This document shows, piece after piece, positions 15,815 to 25,118 of a stretch of 64,000 bases of DNA. The number at the start of each line of letters is the position of its first letter. The first letter of the stretch is position 1. The translations under genes and the position numbers were made by a program. Where the stretch lies: assembly GCA_021200565.1 (NCBI GenBank), contig JAJQGJ010000006.1:1-64000 (forward strand), written 5' to 3'. Origin of the DNA: Oscillospiraceae bacterium. Lineage in GTDB: Bacteria > Bacillota > Clostridia > Oscillospirales > Ruminococcaceae. The notes under the pieces were generated by a model that ran no database searches, had not been told where the DNA came from, and saw only the letters and a list, made by a program, of their open reading frames with translations.

Positions 15815-18800
15815 ATGAATCATAGTGAACGTATGAGCTTTGGAAAGTATTTCGGCAATGTAAGAAGGATGAGAGGTGTTTTCAGGAGGCGATATAAAGC
15901 GCTCTGTCTTGATGGCTGCAACACTGACGACGAGATATTCTTTGCGGACAATTATCGGATAATAAGCGATGCCGCCCTGTATCTTCTGAGCTGCGAGCGA
16001 AGCTCAAAGATAACAGCGGGTCTGCCACTTGCAGAATTTCTCATATCTCATTTCGAAGGAAGAATCCCGTCAACTGATGAGATAATTTTCCTGATAAGAG
16101 ACTACGCCACTGATAATGTAATCAATCCATGCGATATAGAGAACCTCAGATTTGAGCTCACATATGTATTGGTTAAAAGAATCTATGAATCCGATTCACA
16201 GTTCAGAGATTCAGTCGCTATGCTCTCCGGCATCAGCTCCATTGACGAATACCGGATAAATGAAACTATAAACCCTGTCGCAATAGAGCTATCGAAAGAC
16301 GAATACTACCCTGAATGTGACCGCAAAACAAAGAAGCAGTACCGTGAGAGGGTATATTCATCAAAGCCTGCCAGGTTTCCTGACAGATGCTCTCGCTCAA
16401 GAATCATAACAGACCTGACAGTTGAGCTTCTCGAAGTAGTGATAGCTTTCATGTTCACATTGGCACTGACCATCCGGATAGGCGAGCCCTGGACAACACT
16501 GTTTTTGATCTGTCCTGCCTATGCCGCAGTGAAAGCTCTGATCAATGACATTCTCATGCGCCATGCGACAAGAATCCGCCTTCCTCGCCTCGACTCAAGT
16601 TCGGATATAGTCAGAACCACGCCGTGCGCAATAGTCATGTCTGCGGTAGTTACCAGCGTAAATGACAGCGACAGCCTTTTTGGAAAGCTCCTTAAGCTCC
16701 ACGCTTCAAACCCTCAGCCGAATATCTCAGTATGCCTTTTAGCAGACTTTTCCTCATCCCACACACCCGTAACCGGTGATGACAAGGCTATTTCAGAAAG
16801 CCTTGAGGAGATGATTGACCGCCTCAACCGTGAAAACGGCGACATCTTCTCCTGCATCATAAGAAAGCGAACCTACTCTGAAACACAGGATGAATTCATG
16901 GGCTATGAAAGAAAGCGTGGAGCGATTTTAGACCTTGCAAGATTCATGAAAACCGGCGAGGAGGATTTCTATAAGTCGATAGGAAACGTGAACAGCTTAG
17001 CAGGAATCGAATATATCGTCTGTGTCGACAGCGACACCGAGCCATATATGGATTCAGTGACAGAGCTGTTGTCTATTGCTCTTCATCCGGCAAACAGCTG
17101 CTACGGCATAGTAGCTCCCCGGATGGTCACCCGTCTTGGAGATTCACTGTCAACCGGCTTTTCAAGAGCGATGGGCGGCGTAGGCTCAATTTCCGGCTAT
17201 GACCTTGAGAGCATGGATTTCTGGCAGGATGTCTATGGCAGAGGAACATTCTGCGGCAAGGGTCTTATCAGCATAGCTTCGCTTCTTGAGCACACAAGCT
17301 TTCTCCCTCACGAACGTGTTCTGTCTCACGACATACTTGAGGGAGAGCTTATGAATACCGCATATGCTCACGACGTCATCTTCACTGAGGGCTTCCCGAA
17401 AAATCCCGTCAGCTATTTCAAACGCCTTGATCGCTGGATAAGGGGAGACATCCAGAATTTACGGTTTATCTTTTCAGGAAAATTTGACCTTCTTTCAAAG
17501 CTAAAGCTTTGGGAGAATTTAAGACGCTCGTTTCTACCTATAGACGTTTTTGCAACGCTACTTCTTGGACTTTTCCTCTATCCCGAAGCATTCGGAAAAA
17601 TAGCATTGTCAGCAGTAGTGATGTATTTAGTTCCGAACCTCCTTGGGCTTGTCGGCACACTTCTGAACCAGGGCATCAGCTCCCGCCGTTTCTATTCCGC
17701 AATGGTAAGCGGAGCTGCGCTGAATATCTCATCCCTTGTATATTCGCTGATTCTTCTTCCGACCTTTGCCCTCAAATCTGCCCGCGCAATGCTGACAGCG
17801 ATAATCCGGATGATAACCGGGCGTGGTCTTCTTGAATGGACAGTTTCATCAACATTTGATGGAGTAAGCGGCGACAGCTTTTCGTTCTTTTTCCCGTCCT
17901 GGATATTGGGAATGGTTCTCGTATTTTCGCAAAGCTACATTGTAAGATTCCTTGGAATCCTGTTCGCACTGCAGCCGGTGCTTTTAGCCTTCGGAGCACG
18001 CAGAACAGTAGCTTCGCAAAAGAGTCTTTCCGAAAGAAGCCAGCGTGAGCTTTCGTCGCAGATAGCCGACATGTGGGGCTTCTTTTCTGACTATGTTAAC
18101 GAGTCGGAGAATTGTCTTCCTCCCGACAATGTCCAGTTTTCACCAGTATACCGGATCTGTCACAGAACGTCGCCGACAAATATCGGAATGTATCTTTTAT
18201 CGGTATTGGCGGCATGTGACCGCCGCCTCATAAGCACTGAAACTATGTATAAGCGCATAAGCGGCACTCTTGACTCGCTTGAGCGAATGGAGAAATACAA
18301 AGGCAACCTCTATAACTGGTACGACACAAAGACCCTTAAGCTCTGTCCGAATCCCTACGTTTCTAGTGTAGACAGCGGCAACTTCATCTGCTCACTTGTC
18401 GCACTCAAAGAGGGTTTGAAGGAGTACACCTTCCGCTGCTTCGAGCTATCTGAAACAATATCACGAATAGAAACGATAATTGCTGATTGCGATCTGTCCG
18501 TTTTCTTTGATGAAGTCAGAGGTCTTATGGCGATAGGAATAAACCCTGAGACCGGCGAACCCGACAGCTCCCGTTATGACTTTCTCATGAGCGAAGCACG
18601 TCTGGGCTCATTTTACGCAATAGCCTCCCATCAGGTTTCGAAGAGTCACTGGTACAGCCTTTCGAGAATTTCTCTCAGCTGTGGCTTCTACGCCGGAACA
18701 GCCTCCTATAGCGGCACAATGTTCGAGTATTTCATGCCGGAGCTACTCCTTGAAAGCCCGGAGGGCTCTCTTCTGAATGAAAGCCTACGCTATTCGCTCT

Positions 18801-21800
18801 GGTGCCAGAAGAGATATGCTAGATCTCTTTCAAAACCATACGGCATTTCTGAAAGCGGCTACTATAGCTTTGACAGCAGCCTTTCCTACAGATATATGGC
18901 TCATGGAGTGCCGAAAACAGGTCTGAGACGTGGTTTGGAAAGTGACTATGTTGTCTCGCCGTATTCAACCTTTCTCTCACTTGGCTATTCGGGAGATTCC
19001 GGAATGGACAATCTTGGCGCACTCAAAAAGTACGGAATGTATTCACGCTACGGCTTCTATGAAGCGCTTGATTTCACTGTCACTGATGCTGATTATGGCA
19101 TTGTAAAAAGCTATATGTCCCATCATGTTGGAATGAGTATTATTTCGGCGGTAAACGTACTCGAAAATGGCGTTTTTCAGAAAAGATTCATGCGTGACAA
19201 AAACGTTATGGGCGCAAGTGAACTCCTGGATGAAAAGGTTCAGCTCGAGCGAAATATCTATGAAGACACCGTTCTCAAGCCAAAGCATCAGAAGCAGGAG
19301 GAAGAGAGGATAGTGGTATCTGAGCACTTTTCCGACATTTCGCCTTTTTCTCCCAGAATCAAGCTTCTCAGAAATGGCGAATATACACTTGTTTTGACCG
19401 ACAGCGGAATTTCAGTCCCGATATATCGTGGAAGAAACGTCTATTCAGCAACTCACGATGTGCTAAACCGTCCGAAAGGCTCATTTTTTGGGATAATTTC
19501 TGGCGAAGAAAAAACTTATTTCACCGGCGGCAGCTGTGAATTCGGCGATGGCTTCGCAGTCTATCGCAATTCAAGTGCCGAAATGAAAATAACGCTTCAT
19601 AAGACATTCCCGTGTGAGCTGAGGACTTTTATACTGAAGAACACTTCCGACACCGAAAAAGAGGTCTATCTTTGCACTTATATCGAGCCATCTCTCATGT
19701 TTGATGAAGCTGAACGTGCTCATCCAGCCTATGCTAAGATGTTCTTAAGGCTTGATGTCGACCCGAATCTTAGGATCATTACCGTCACAAGAAGCGACTG
19801 CGACAGCTCCGAGAAGCCATATATGGCGGTAGGATTTATCGACAACTCATTGGGACTAATTTCTTTTGACAGGGAAGACGTGCTGACACGACCTGGAGGA
19901 GTCGAAGATTTCCTTGAAAGAGCCGGAAACGTTTCAAGCAGCCTTATCTCTGAACCGGACCCGTGTATATTCATAAAAACTCCCGTTAAGCTCCCTCCAT
20001 CAGGAGAAGCAACACTCGAAATGTTCATCCTCGCTGCCAACAGCTATGACGAGCTCATCAACATGACAGCTGAACTCAGAGCAAGGCACTCTGAGACTTG
20101 CCATGGTGACAATTCACCGTCATCAAGGCTTCTTGAAATCCTTGCCGGAAATGTGCTGCTTTCTCCCTGCAATCTACCCGAAAGAAGGGAAGCTGTGGCG
20201 GCAAACATCCTCCCACTTAATTCCCTCTGGGAGCTATCGCTGTCAACTGAATTGCCGCTTATCTTATATAGCTTTGATGAAATTACGGATTCAGGCAAGC
20301 TTTCAGTCTATATTCACGCTTTCCGTGATCTGAGGCTTCTTGGAATCAAAGCTCAGATGGCAGTTCTCTTCGATGACGCCGGCAGATACGAAAGGGAACA
20401 CTATACCGCACTTGTAAAAGTCGCAAGAGAGCTTTCCTGCGAAGGGCTTCTGTATTCAGAAATCTTCCCGATAGACCGCTCAGCAGTCAGGGAAGAGCTC
20501 ATCACCCTTCTCAAAGCAAACGCCTGCCACATCTCTCACGGTGAGATAGAGACAGCCTCAGCCGGAACTCATCTCCCGAAAATCAGAATAAAGCAAGTCA
20601 AGCCAAAAAAGCAGCCTGTAAAGGAAGAAATCGCATGCGGAGGATTTCATCTTGGAAAGTATATCATAAACGAGAAGCCTCCACTTCCTTGGTGCCATGT
20701 TTTGTCATCGAGACAGTTCGGAACGCTTTTGTCTGAAGGATCTCTCGGCTTCACCTACGCTCACAATTCAAGAGAGCTCCGGCTTACGCCATGGGACAAC
20801 GACACCAGCCGGGATAACATCGGCGAGCAACTGATTCTACACGTTGGGAATGAATATTTCGACCTCATAAGAGGTTCAGCTGCTGTCTTTGCGCCATATA
20901 TCGCTGAGTACCACTTCGAGGAAAAGCATTTTTGTGGATGCGTTACAGTCGGAGTTTCCGAAAAAGGCATGTGCAAGCGAATACGTGTGAATATTTCTGT
21001 AGACCAGCCAGCCGAGCTTTCCTATTACACTGAGCCATGCATTGGACGTGACCGCTCCAAATCATATCTTCTGAAGCCGGAGAAAAAAGGCAACACTCTC
21101 CTCATCTCGAACTGTGCTTCGCCGGTTAGTGGCTTTATGGCAATTACGTCATCACTTGATTGCAGATTCCAGACAAGCAGGGAAGCCTTCTTAAACGGCG
21201 ACTGGGCTGAGAGCGTCGTAGTGGGTGAGGACACAATAGCGGCTGCCACGGTAGACATCCAAGGCAAGACCGTTGTAGACTTTTATATGTCATATGCTCA
21301 CGCAGAAAAAGCCGCAATACTAATGCCAAAGTACTACCACGTTCAGACTGACACCCGTGAGCACAAGCTGACGGTTAAATCGCATGAGAGTGGATTACAA
21401 ATCCTTTCCGATGGCTGGCTCCGCTATCAGGCGCTTCATGCCAGAATGTGGGCCCGAACCGGCTTCTACCAGTCATCAGGAGCTTATGGATTCCGTGATC
21501 AGCTTCAGGACGCAGTCGGTATAATTCTCGAAAATCCTTACGCGTGCCGTGTTCATATCATCCGTGCAGCAGGAGCGCAGTTTATAGAGGGCGATGTGAT
21601 GCACTGGTGGCATGAGCTGCCACTCAGAAAGAGGACGGGAATCCGCACAAGAATCTCCGATGACCCACTCTGGCTTGCCTACGCCGTATGCGAGTATATT
21701 GATAAGACTGGTGACAGCTCAATCTTAGATCTAAAAGTCGCATACTCTGCCGGCATAACGCTATCAGACAGCGAAAGAGATCACTGCGGCGAGGTCTACA

Positions 21801-22693
21801 GAACATCGCTTCGTGAAAGCATATATGACCACTGCATCCGTGCTATAGAATATGTCGGCTCAAAAATCGGCAAGCATGGGCTTCTTCTCATTGGCACAGG
21901 TGACTGGAACGATGGCTTCTCAAACCTAGGTGAAAAGGGAACAGGCGAATCGGTCTGGCTGAGCGAATTCTATTTACTCGTACTAAAGCGTTTTTCGAAG
22001 CACTGTAGAACTGAGAATAGCCTCTCAGAACAGGCGAAAAATATCGAATCTGCAATAATGAGCAGTGGAAAAGACGAGAAGTGGTTCTTAAGAGCCTTTT
22101 CCGATTCCGGAACAGTTCTTGGCTCCGAAAGCTCTGTTTCTTGCAAGCTCGATTCGCTTTCACAGTCGTTTGCGCAGTTCGCAGAATTGCCTGACAAGGA
22201 TTTCACGAAATCTGCGCTCAAGGAAGCATATTCCAGGCTCAGTGACATCGAAAACGGTGTTATCAGGCTCTTTTATCCGCCATTCAGCGATGATGCAAGA
22301 GCTGAAGTCGGCTATATAGCGAGCTATCCTGAAGGTATACGTGAAAATGGCGGTCAGTACACTCATGCGGCAATCTGGCTTGGAATGGCATGCATAGAAG
22401 CAGGACTCAGTGAAGAAGGCTTTGAGATACTGAAAGCATTGAACCCGGTTCTACGCTCCCGAGACGACGGCTACACCCGATATAAAACCGAGCCCTACTA
22501 TATCTGCGGCGATGTTTATTCCAACAAGAACTGCTACTCCCGTGGCGGCTGGTCAATCTACACCGGTTCCGCTGCATGGTATTACCGTGCAATTACAGAA
22601 GATATTCTGGGACTTAAGCTACAGGACGGCAAGCTAACAAGAGAAAAGTCTCTTATAGATGCCGAAGCATATCTTGATGGAGAAAAAGCATAA
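15815..22693 (+). CDS. Cyclic beta-1,2-glucan synthase-like protein (GT84 - glucoamylase-like - GH94)
   Basis: A 2292-residue membrane protein resembling NdvB/Cgs. In order: N-terminal helical region; two transmembrane segments (about 200-250); a GT84-type glycosyltransferase with D-S-D-T-E-P near 405 and R-W-I-R-G-D-I-Q near 540; further transmembrane segments (about 565-730); a glucoamylase-like domain (G-N-L-Y-N-W-Y-D-T near 830, S-G-T-M-F-E-Y-F-M-P near 964); beta-sandwich regions; and a C-terminal GH94 phosphorylase barrel with G-T-G-D-W-N-D-G near 2027, carrying the catalytic Asp. All catalytic blocks look intact. In Gram-negatives this enzyme makes, elongates and ring-closes periplasmic beta-1,2-glucan; here export to the cell surface or a wall-associated glucan is inferred. 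It is monocistronic and several hundred residues shorter than classical NdvB. AAAGG precedes the ATG. Confidence 0.82.
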   Translation: MNHSERMSFGKYFGNVRRMRGVFRRRYKALCLDGCNTDDEIFFADNYRIISDAALYLLSCERSSKITAGLPLAEFLISHFEGRIPSTDEIIFLIRDYATDNVINPCDIENLRFELTYVLVKRIYESDSQFRDSVAMLSGISSIDEYRINETINPVAIELSKDEYYPECDRKTKKQYRERVYSSKPARFPDRCSRSRIITDLTVELLEVVIAFMFTLALTIRIGEPWTTLFLICPAYAAVKALINDILMRHATRIRLPRLDSSSDIVRTTPCAIVMSAVVTSVNDSDSLFGKLLKLHASNPQPNISVCLLADFSSSHTPVTGDDKAISESLEEMIDRLNRENGDIFSCIIRKRTYSETQDEFMGYERKRGAILDLARFMKTGEEDFYKSIGNVNSLAGIEYIVCVDSDTEPYMDSVTELLSIALHPANSCYGIVAPRMVTRLGDSLSTGFSRAMGGVGSISGYDLESMDFWQDVYGRGTFCGKGLISIASLLEHTSFLPHERVLSHDILEGELMNTAYAHDVIFTEGFPKNPVSYFKRLDRWIRGDIQNLRFIFSGKFDLLSKLKLWENLRRSFLPIDVFATLLLGLFLYPEAFGKIALSAVVMYLVPNLLGLVGTLLNQGISSRRFYSAMVSGAALNISSLVYSLILLPTFALKSARAMLTAIIRMITGRGLLEWTVSSTFDGVSGDSFSFFFPSWILGMVLVFSQSYIVRFLGILFALQPVLLAFGARRTVASQKSLSERSQRELSSQIADMWGFFSDYVNESENCLPPDNVQFSPVYRICHRTSPTNIGMYLLSVLAACDRRLISTETMYKRISGTLDSLERMEKYKGNLYNWYDTKTLKLCPNPYVSSVDSGNFICSLVALKEGLKEYTFRCFELSETISRIETIIADCDLSVFFDEVRGLMAIGINPETGEPDSSRYDFLMSEARLGSFYAIASHQVSKSHWYSLSRISLSCGFYAGTASYSGTMFEYFMPELLLESPEGSLLNESLRYSLWCQKRYARSLSKPYGISESGYYSFDSSLSYRYMAHGVPKTGLRRGLESDYVVSPYSTFLSLGYSGDSGMDNLGALKKYGMYSRYGFYEALDFTVTDADYGIVKSYMSHHVGMSIISAVNVLENGVFQKRFMRDKNVMGASELLDEKVQLERNIYEDTVLKPKHQKQEEERIVVSEHFSDISPFSPRIKLLRNGEYTLVLTDSGISVPIYRGRNVYSATHDVLNRPKGSFFGIISGEEKTYFTGGSCEFGDGFAVYRNSSAEMKITLHKTFPCELRTFILKNTSDTEKEVYLCTYIEPSLMFDEAERAHPAYAKMFLRLDVDPNLRIITVTRSDCDSSEKPYMAVGFIDNSLGLISFDREDVLTRPGGVEDFLERAGNVSSSLISEPDPCIFIKTPVKLPPSGEATLEMFILAANSYDELINMTAELRARHSETCHGDNSPSSRLLEILAGNVLLSPCNLPERREAVAANILPLNSLWELSLSTELPLILYSFDEITDSGKLSVYIHAFRDLRLLGIKAQMAVLFDDAGRYEREHYTALVKVARELSCEGLLYSEIFPIDRSAVREELITLLKANACHISHGEIETASAGTHLPKIRIKQVKPKKQPVKEEIACGGFHLGKYIINEKPPLPWCHVLSSRQFGTLLSEGSLGFTYAHNSRELRLTPWDNDTSRDNIGEQLILHVGNEYFDLIRGSAAVFAPYIAEYHFEEKHFCGCVTVGVSEKGMCKRIRVNISVDQPAELSYYTEPCIGRDRSKSYLLKPEKKGNTLLISNCASPVSGFMAITSSLDCRFQTSREAFLNGDWAESVVVGEDTIAAATVDIQGKTVVDFYMSYAHAEKAAILMPKYYHVQTDTREHKLTVKSHESGLQILSDGWLRYQALHARMWARTGFYQSSGAYGFRDQLQDAVGIILENPYACRVHIIRAAGAQFIEGDVMHWWHELPLRKRTGIRTRISDDPLWLAYAVCEYIDKTGDSSILDLKVAYSAGITLSDSERDHCGEVYRTSLRESIYDHCIRAIEYVGSKIGKHGLLLIGTGDWNDGFSNLGEKGTGESVWLSEFYLLVLKRFSKHCRTENSLSEQAKNIESAIMSSGKDEKWFLRAFSDSGTVLGSESSVSCKLDSLSQSFAQFAELPDKDFTKSALKEAYSRLSDIENGVIRLFYPPFSDDARAEVGYIASYPEGIRENGGQYTHAAIWLGMACIEAGLSEEGFEILKALNPVLRSRDDGYTRYKTEPYYICGDVYSNKNCYSRGGWSIYTGSAAWYYRAITEDILGLKLQDGKLTREKSLIDAEAYLDGEKA

Positions 22694-22700
22694 AAATAAA

Positions 22701-22725
22701 CGGCTGAGCTTTTACTACTCAGCCG
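22701..22725. terminator. Hairpin between the convergent glucan synthase-like and dacF genes
   Basis: CGGCTGAG (22701-22708) and CTCAGCCG (22718-22725) form a perfect stem. It has no strong T run on either side, so terminator strength is uncertain. Confidence 0.55.
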
Positions 22726-22731
22726 TACATA

Positions 22732-24105
22732 TTACCATTTCTTTTTTGAGGACGTGCGCTTGGGAGTCGCATAAACCTTCACACGTTTTTTGTTTACCCT
22801 GTGTACGATTATCTTCAGTACTATAATCAGAACAGTATAGACAAGAAAAAATATCGCACTGTACATTGCCGCTTTGTAGAACTGGTCGGAGCCAATAAAG
22901 CTCTGCATGATGGCGAGCGTTTCTGCACTTTCAGAGCGAGCAAGGTCTGTAGCCGAAACGAGGTCAATAACAGCAAGTGTTTCGCCGCCATACTGTAGCT
23001 CAAGAGTTCCCAGAACGTCCCCGGCACTTACCGGGGCAACGACATCTGAGCTCAGTGTTATCACTTCATGGATTGAGCTTGTCGAGATGTTTGTATTCCA
23101 TATCATCGAAAACGATTCAGCAGGAACAACAATGACATAGTCCTGACCGTCACCATACTCAACTGCAACCTCAGCCGTTTCCTCAGTTCCGTTGATTATA
23201 TCCGTATAGGCGAGGTTTTTAAATGCCCATTCGTAGATATTTTTGTGGTCAATGAAGTTGTAGTAGACGGTGTTTCCAGCGTCATCATACATCGGCGCAC
23301 CCAATGTGACCAGAAGGTAGCTGTATCCGTCCTTGTAGGCAAGAGAAACCAAGCATCGTCCGGCTTCATCAAGAGTACCTGTCTTGATTCCCTTGACATA
23401 CTCATAGTAATAGTCTCCGCCGTTAGTCTTTGACATCATGTAATTTGTGTGGACGATGGTGCGCTCCTCGTGATATGCTGTAGCCTCCATAGTGTAGCTT
23501 TCGGCGCACGATATTTCAGTGAACATCGGCAGCGTCATCGCATACTGAGTGATGATAGCCATGTCGTGAGCGGTGGTGTAGTGGTTGTCGACAAAAAGCC
23601 CATGAGCGTTAGTGAAGTGGGTGTTTTCGCAGCCCAATTCTTTAGCCTTGTCGTTCATCATTTCTGCGAAATCCTCAAGGCTTCCGGCAACGTTATAGGC
23701 GATTATATTTGCCGCCTCGCATGCAGACCTGAGCATCAGAGCATATAGCAAGTCCTTATATGAAACCATTTCACCTATCTGAATATCGGCAGTAGAACAG
23801 CCAGTGAGATAGAGCTCGTCGAAGCAAGCTGACGTTCCGCAGACATATGTTGTCGAGAGAGCGGAGATGTCATCCTCAAACTGTTCAAGAAGTATAACAG
23901 CTGTCATAATCTTTGTGAGCGATGCCGGCACAAGCTGCTCGTCGGCGTTCTTTGAATATACGACGTCTCCGGTATCGAGGCTTACAAGATATGCCGCTTC
24001 CGAATACACCTCAAAGTCAGGCGTGAACGTGACAGCAGAAACGCTACATGTCAGCATTACAAACGTGAACACCAGACAGATCATTATTGAGAGCTTCTTT
24101 TTCAT
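22732..24105 (-). CDS. dacF: D-alanyl-D-alanine carboxypeptidase (peptidase S11, DacF/PBP5-like)
   Basis: A 457-residue low-molecular-weight penicillin-binding protein that trims peptidoglycan pentapeptides. Signal peptide (cleavage near residue 24), then an S11 domain with active-site S-L-T-K (Ser62-Lys65), second motif S-A-C (127-129) where S-x-N is usual, and K-T-G (241-243). A C-terminal beta domain follows, then a membrane anchor (about 412-432) and a basic tail. The Asn-to-Cys change in motif 2 is unusual for the family as I know it and could alter activity, though the remaining motif context is well preserved. GAGGAG precedes the ATG. It is the last gene of a minus-strand cluster, 44 bases after the activase gene, with no obvious functional link to it. 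Confidence 0.88.
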   Translation of the reverse strand: MKKKLSIMICLVFTFVMLTCSVSAVTFTPDFEVYSEAAYLVSLDTGDVVYSKNADEQLVPASLTKIMTAVILLEQFEDDISALSTTYVCGTSACFDELYLTGCSTADIQIGEMVSYKDLLYALMLRSACEAANIIAYNVAGSLEDFAEMMNDKAKELGCENTHFTNAHGLFVDNHYTTAHDMAIITQYAMTLPMFTEISCAESYTMEATAYHEERTIVHTNYMMSKTNGGDYYYEYVKGIKTGTLDEAGRCLVSLAYKDGYSYLLVTLGAPMYDDAGNTVYYNFIDHKNIYEWAFKNLAYTDIINGTEETAEVAVEYGDGQDYVIVVPAESFSMIWNTNISTSSIHEVITLSSDVVAPVSAGDVLGTLELQYGGETLAVIDLVSATDLARSESAETLAIMQSFIGSDQFYKAAMYSAIFFLVYTVLIIVLKIIVHRVNKKRVKVYATPKRTSSKKKW

Positions 24106-24149
24106 TTAAGTAAACACTCCTCTCGTAAGAATATTTTTGCTGATTTTTC

Positions 24150-25118
24150 TTATTTCCTGGCGTGGGTCTTGATTTCGCCCTTTTCGCAGCGGTTGCCCCA
24201 GGAATCTATGAGAGCACCGTCTCTTGAGACGCAGATAATCTCGCAGTGGTTCGAGCACTTTCCACAGGTGACTTCCTTCGTGACGAAATCCATCTCGCCG
24301 ACATCAAACGTAAACGGTGCTTCCTTTCTCGATTCCATTGCAAGGATAGCTGAACCGAACGCACCCATAAGATGCCCGTTTTCATCGACAGCAACCGGAA
24401 CTCCGAGCTCGTCCGAGAATGCCTTTACAACACCCTGGTTCTTGCTGACACCGCCCTGGAAAACAATAGGGGAGACAATTTTCTTGCCCTTAGCGACGTT
24501 ATTGAGATAGTTCGAAGCAACAGCATGGCAAAGACCAGCGATTATATCTTCACGTGAATGACCCATCTGAATCTTATGTACAAGGTCCGATTCCGCAAAT
24601 ACTGTGCATCTTGCTGCAATCGGTGTCGGATGCTTTGATTTGAGAGCAATCTCTCCGAACTCCTCAACCTCTACTCCCAGTCTGTGTGCCTGACTCGAAA
24701 GGAAAGCTCCTGTTCCGGCAGCACAGAGTGTGTTCATTGCGTAGTCAACTGCAATTCCATTCTCAACAAGAATAATCTTTGAGTCCTGACCGCCGATTTC
24801 AAAAATGGTTCTTACGTCAGGATGGATTGTGGTGGTTCCTACTGCGTGAGCAGTGATCTCATTTTTGACGACTCCTGCTCCTATCATTGCGCCGATAAGA
24901 CGCCTTGCACTTCCTGTGGTTCCGGAAGAAACTATAGTGTACTTCTCGTCATCAAACTGCTCCTTGAGAACTCCTAAGAGGTTTCTCACGGCTCCAACCG
25001 GGTTTCCCTCAGTCCATAAGTATGATGATGCGATGATATTTTTCGACTCGTCTATAATTACGCCTTTTGTAGATATAGATCCAATGTCAATTCCTATGTA
25101 AGCTTTAGCCTTATTCAA
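24150..25118 (-). CDS. Acyl-CoA dehydratase activase (BadF/BadG/BcrA/BcrD, HgdC-like ATPase)
   Basis: A 322-residue ASKHA-fold ATPase of the type that activates 2-hydroxyacyl-CoA dehydratases by ATP-driven electron injection. Phosphate-binding loops: G-I-D-I-G-S-I-S-T-K at residues 9-18, E-I-G-G-Q-D-S-K near 111, C-A-A-G-T-G near 133, and G-G-V-S-K-N-Q-G near 232. The Cys in C-A-A-G-T-G and in A-A-R-C-T-V-F-A-E match those ligating the bridging [4Fe-4S] cluster in the HgdC dimer. An extra C-terminal Cys cluster (C-G-K-C, H-C, then N-R-C) is present. Its ATG overlaps the upstream gene's stop by four bases. Together the three genes look like a split version of the large single-chain activase/DUF2229 proteins. 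Confidence 0.87.
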   Translation of the reverse strand: MNKAKAYIGIDIGSISTKGVIIDESKNIIASSYLWTEGNPVGAVRNLLGVLKEQFDDEKYTIVSSGTTGSARRLIGAMIGAGVVKNEITAHAVGTTTIHPDVRTIFEIGGQDSKIILVENGIAVDYAMNTLCAAGTGAFLSSQAHRLGVEVEEFGEIALKSKHPTPIAARCTVFAESDLVHKIQMGHSREDIIAGLCHAVASNYLNNVAKGKKIVSPIVFQGGVSKNQGVVKAFSDELGVPVAVDENGHLMGAFGSAILAMESRKEAPFTFDVGEMDFVTKEVTCGKCSNHCEIICVSRDGALIDSWGNRCEKGEIKTHARK

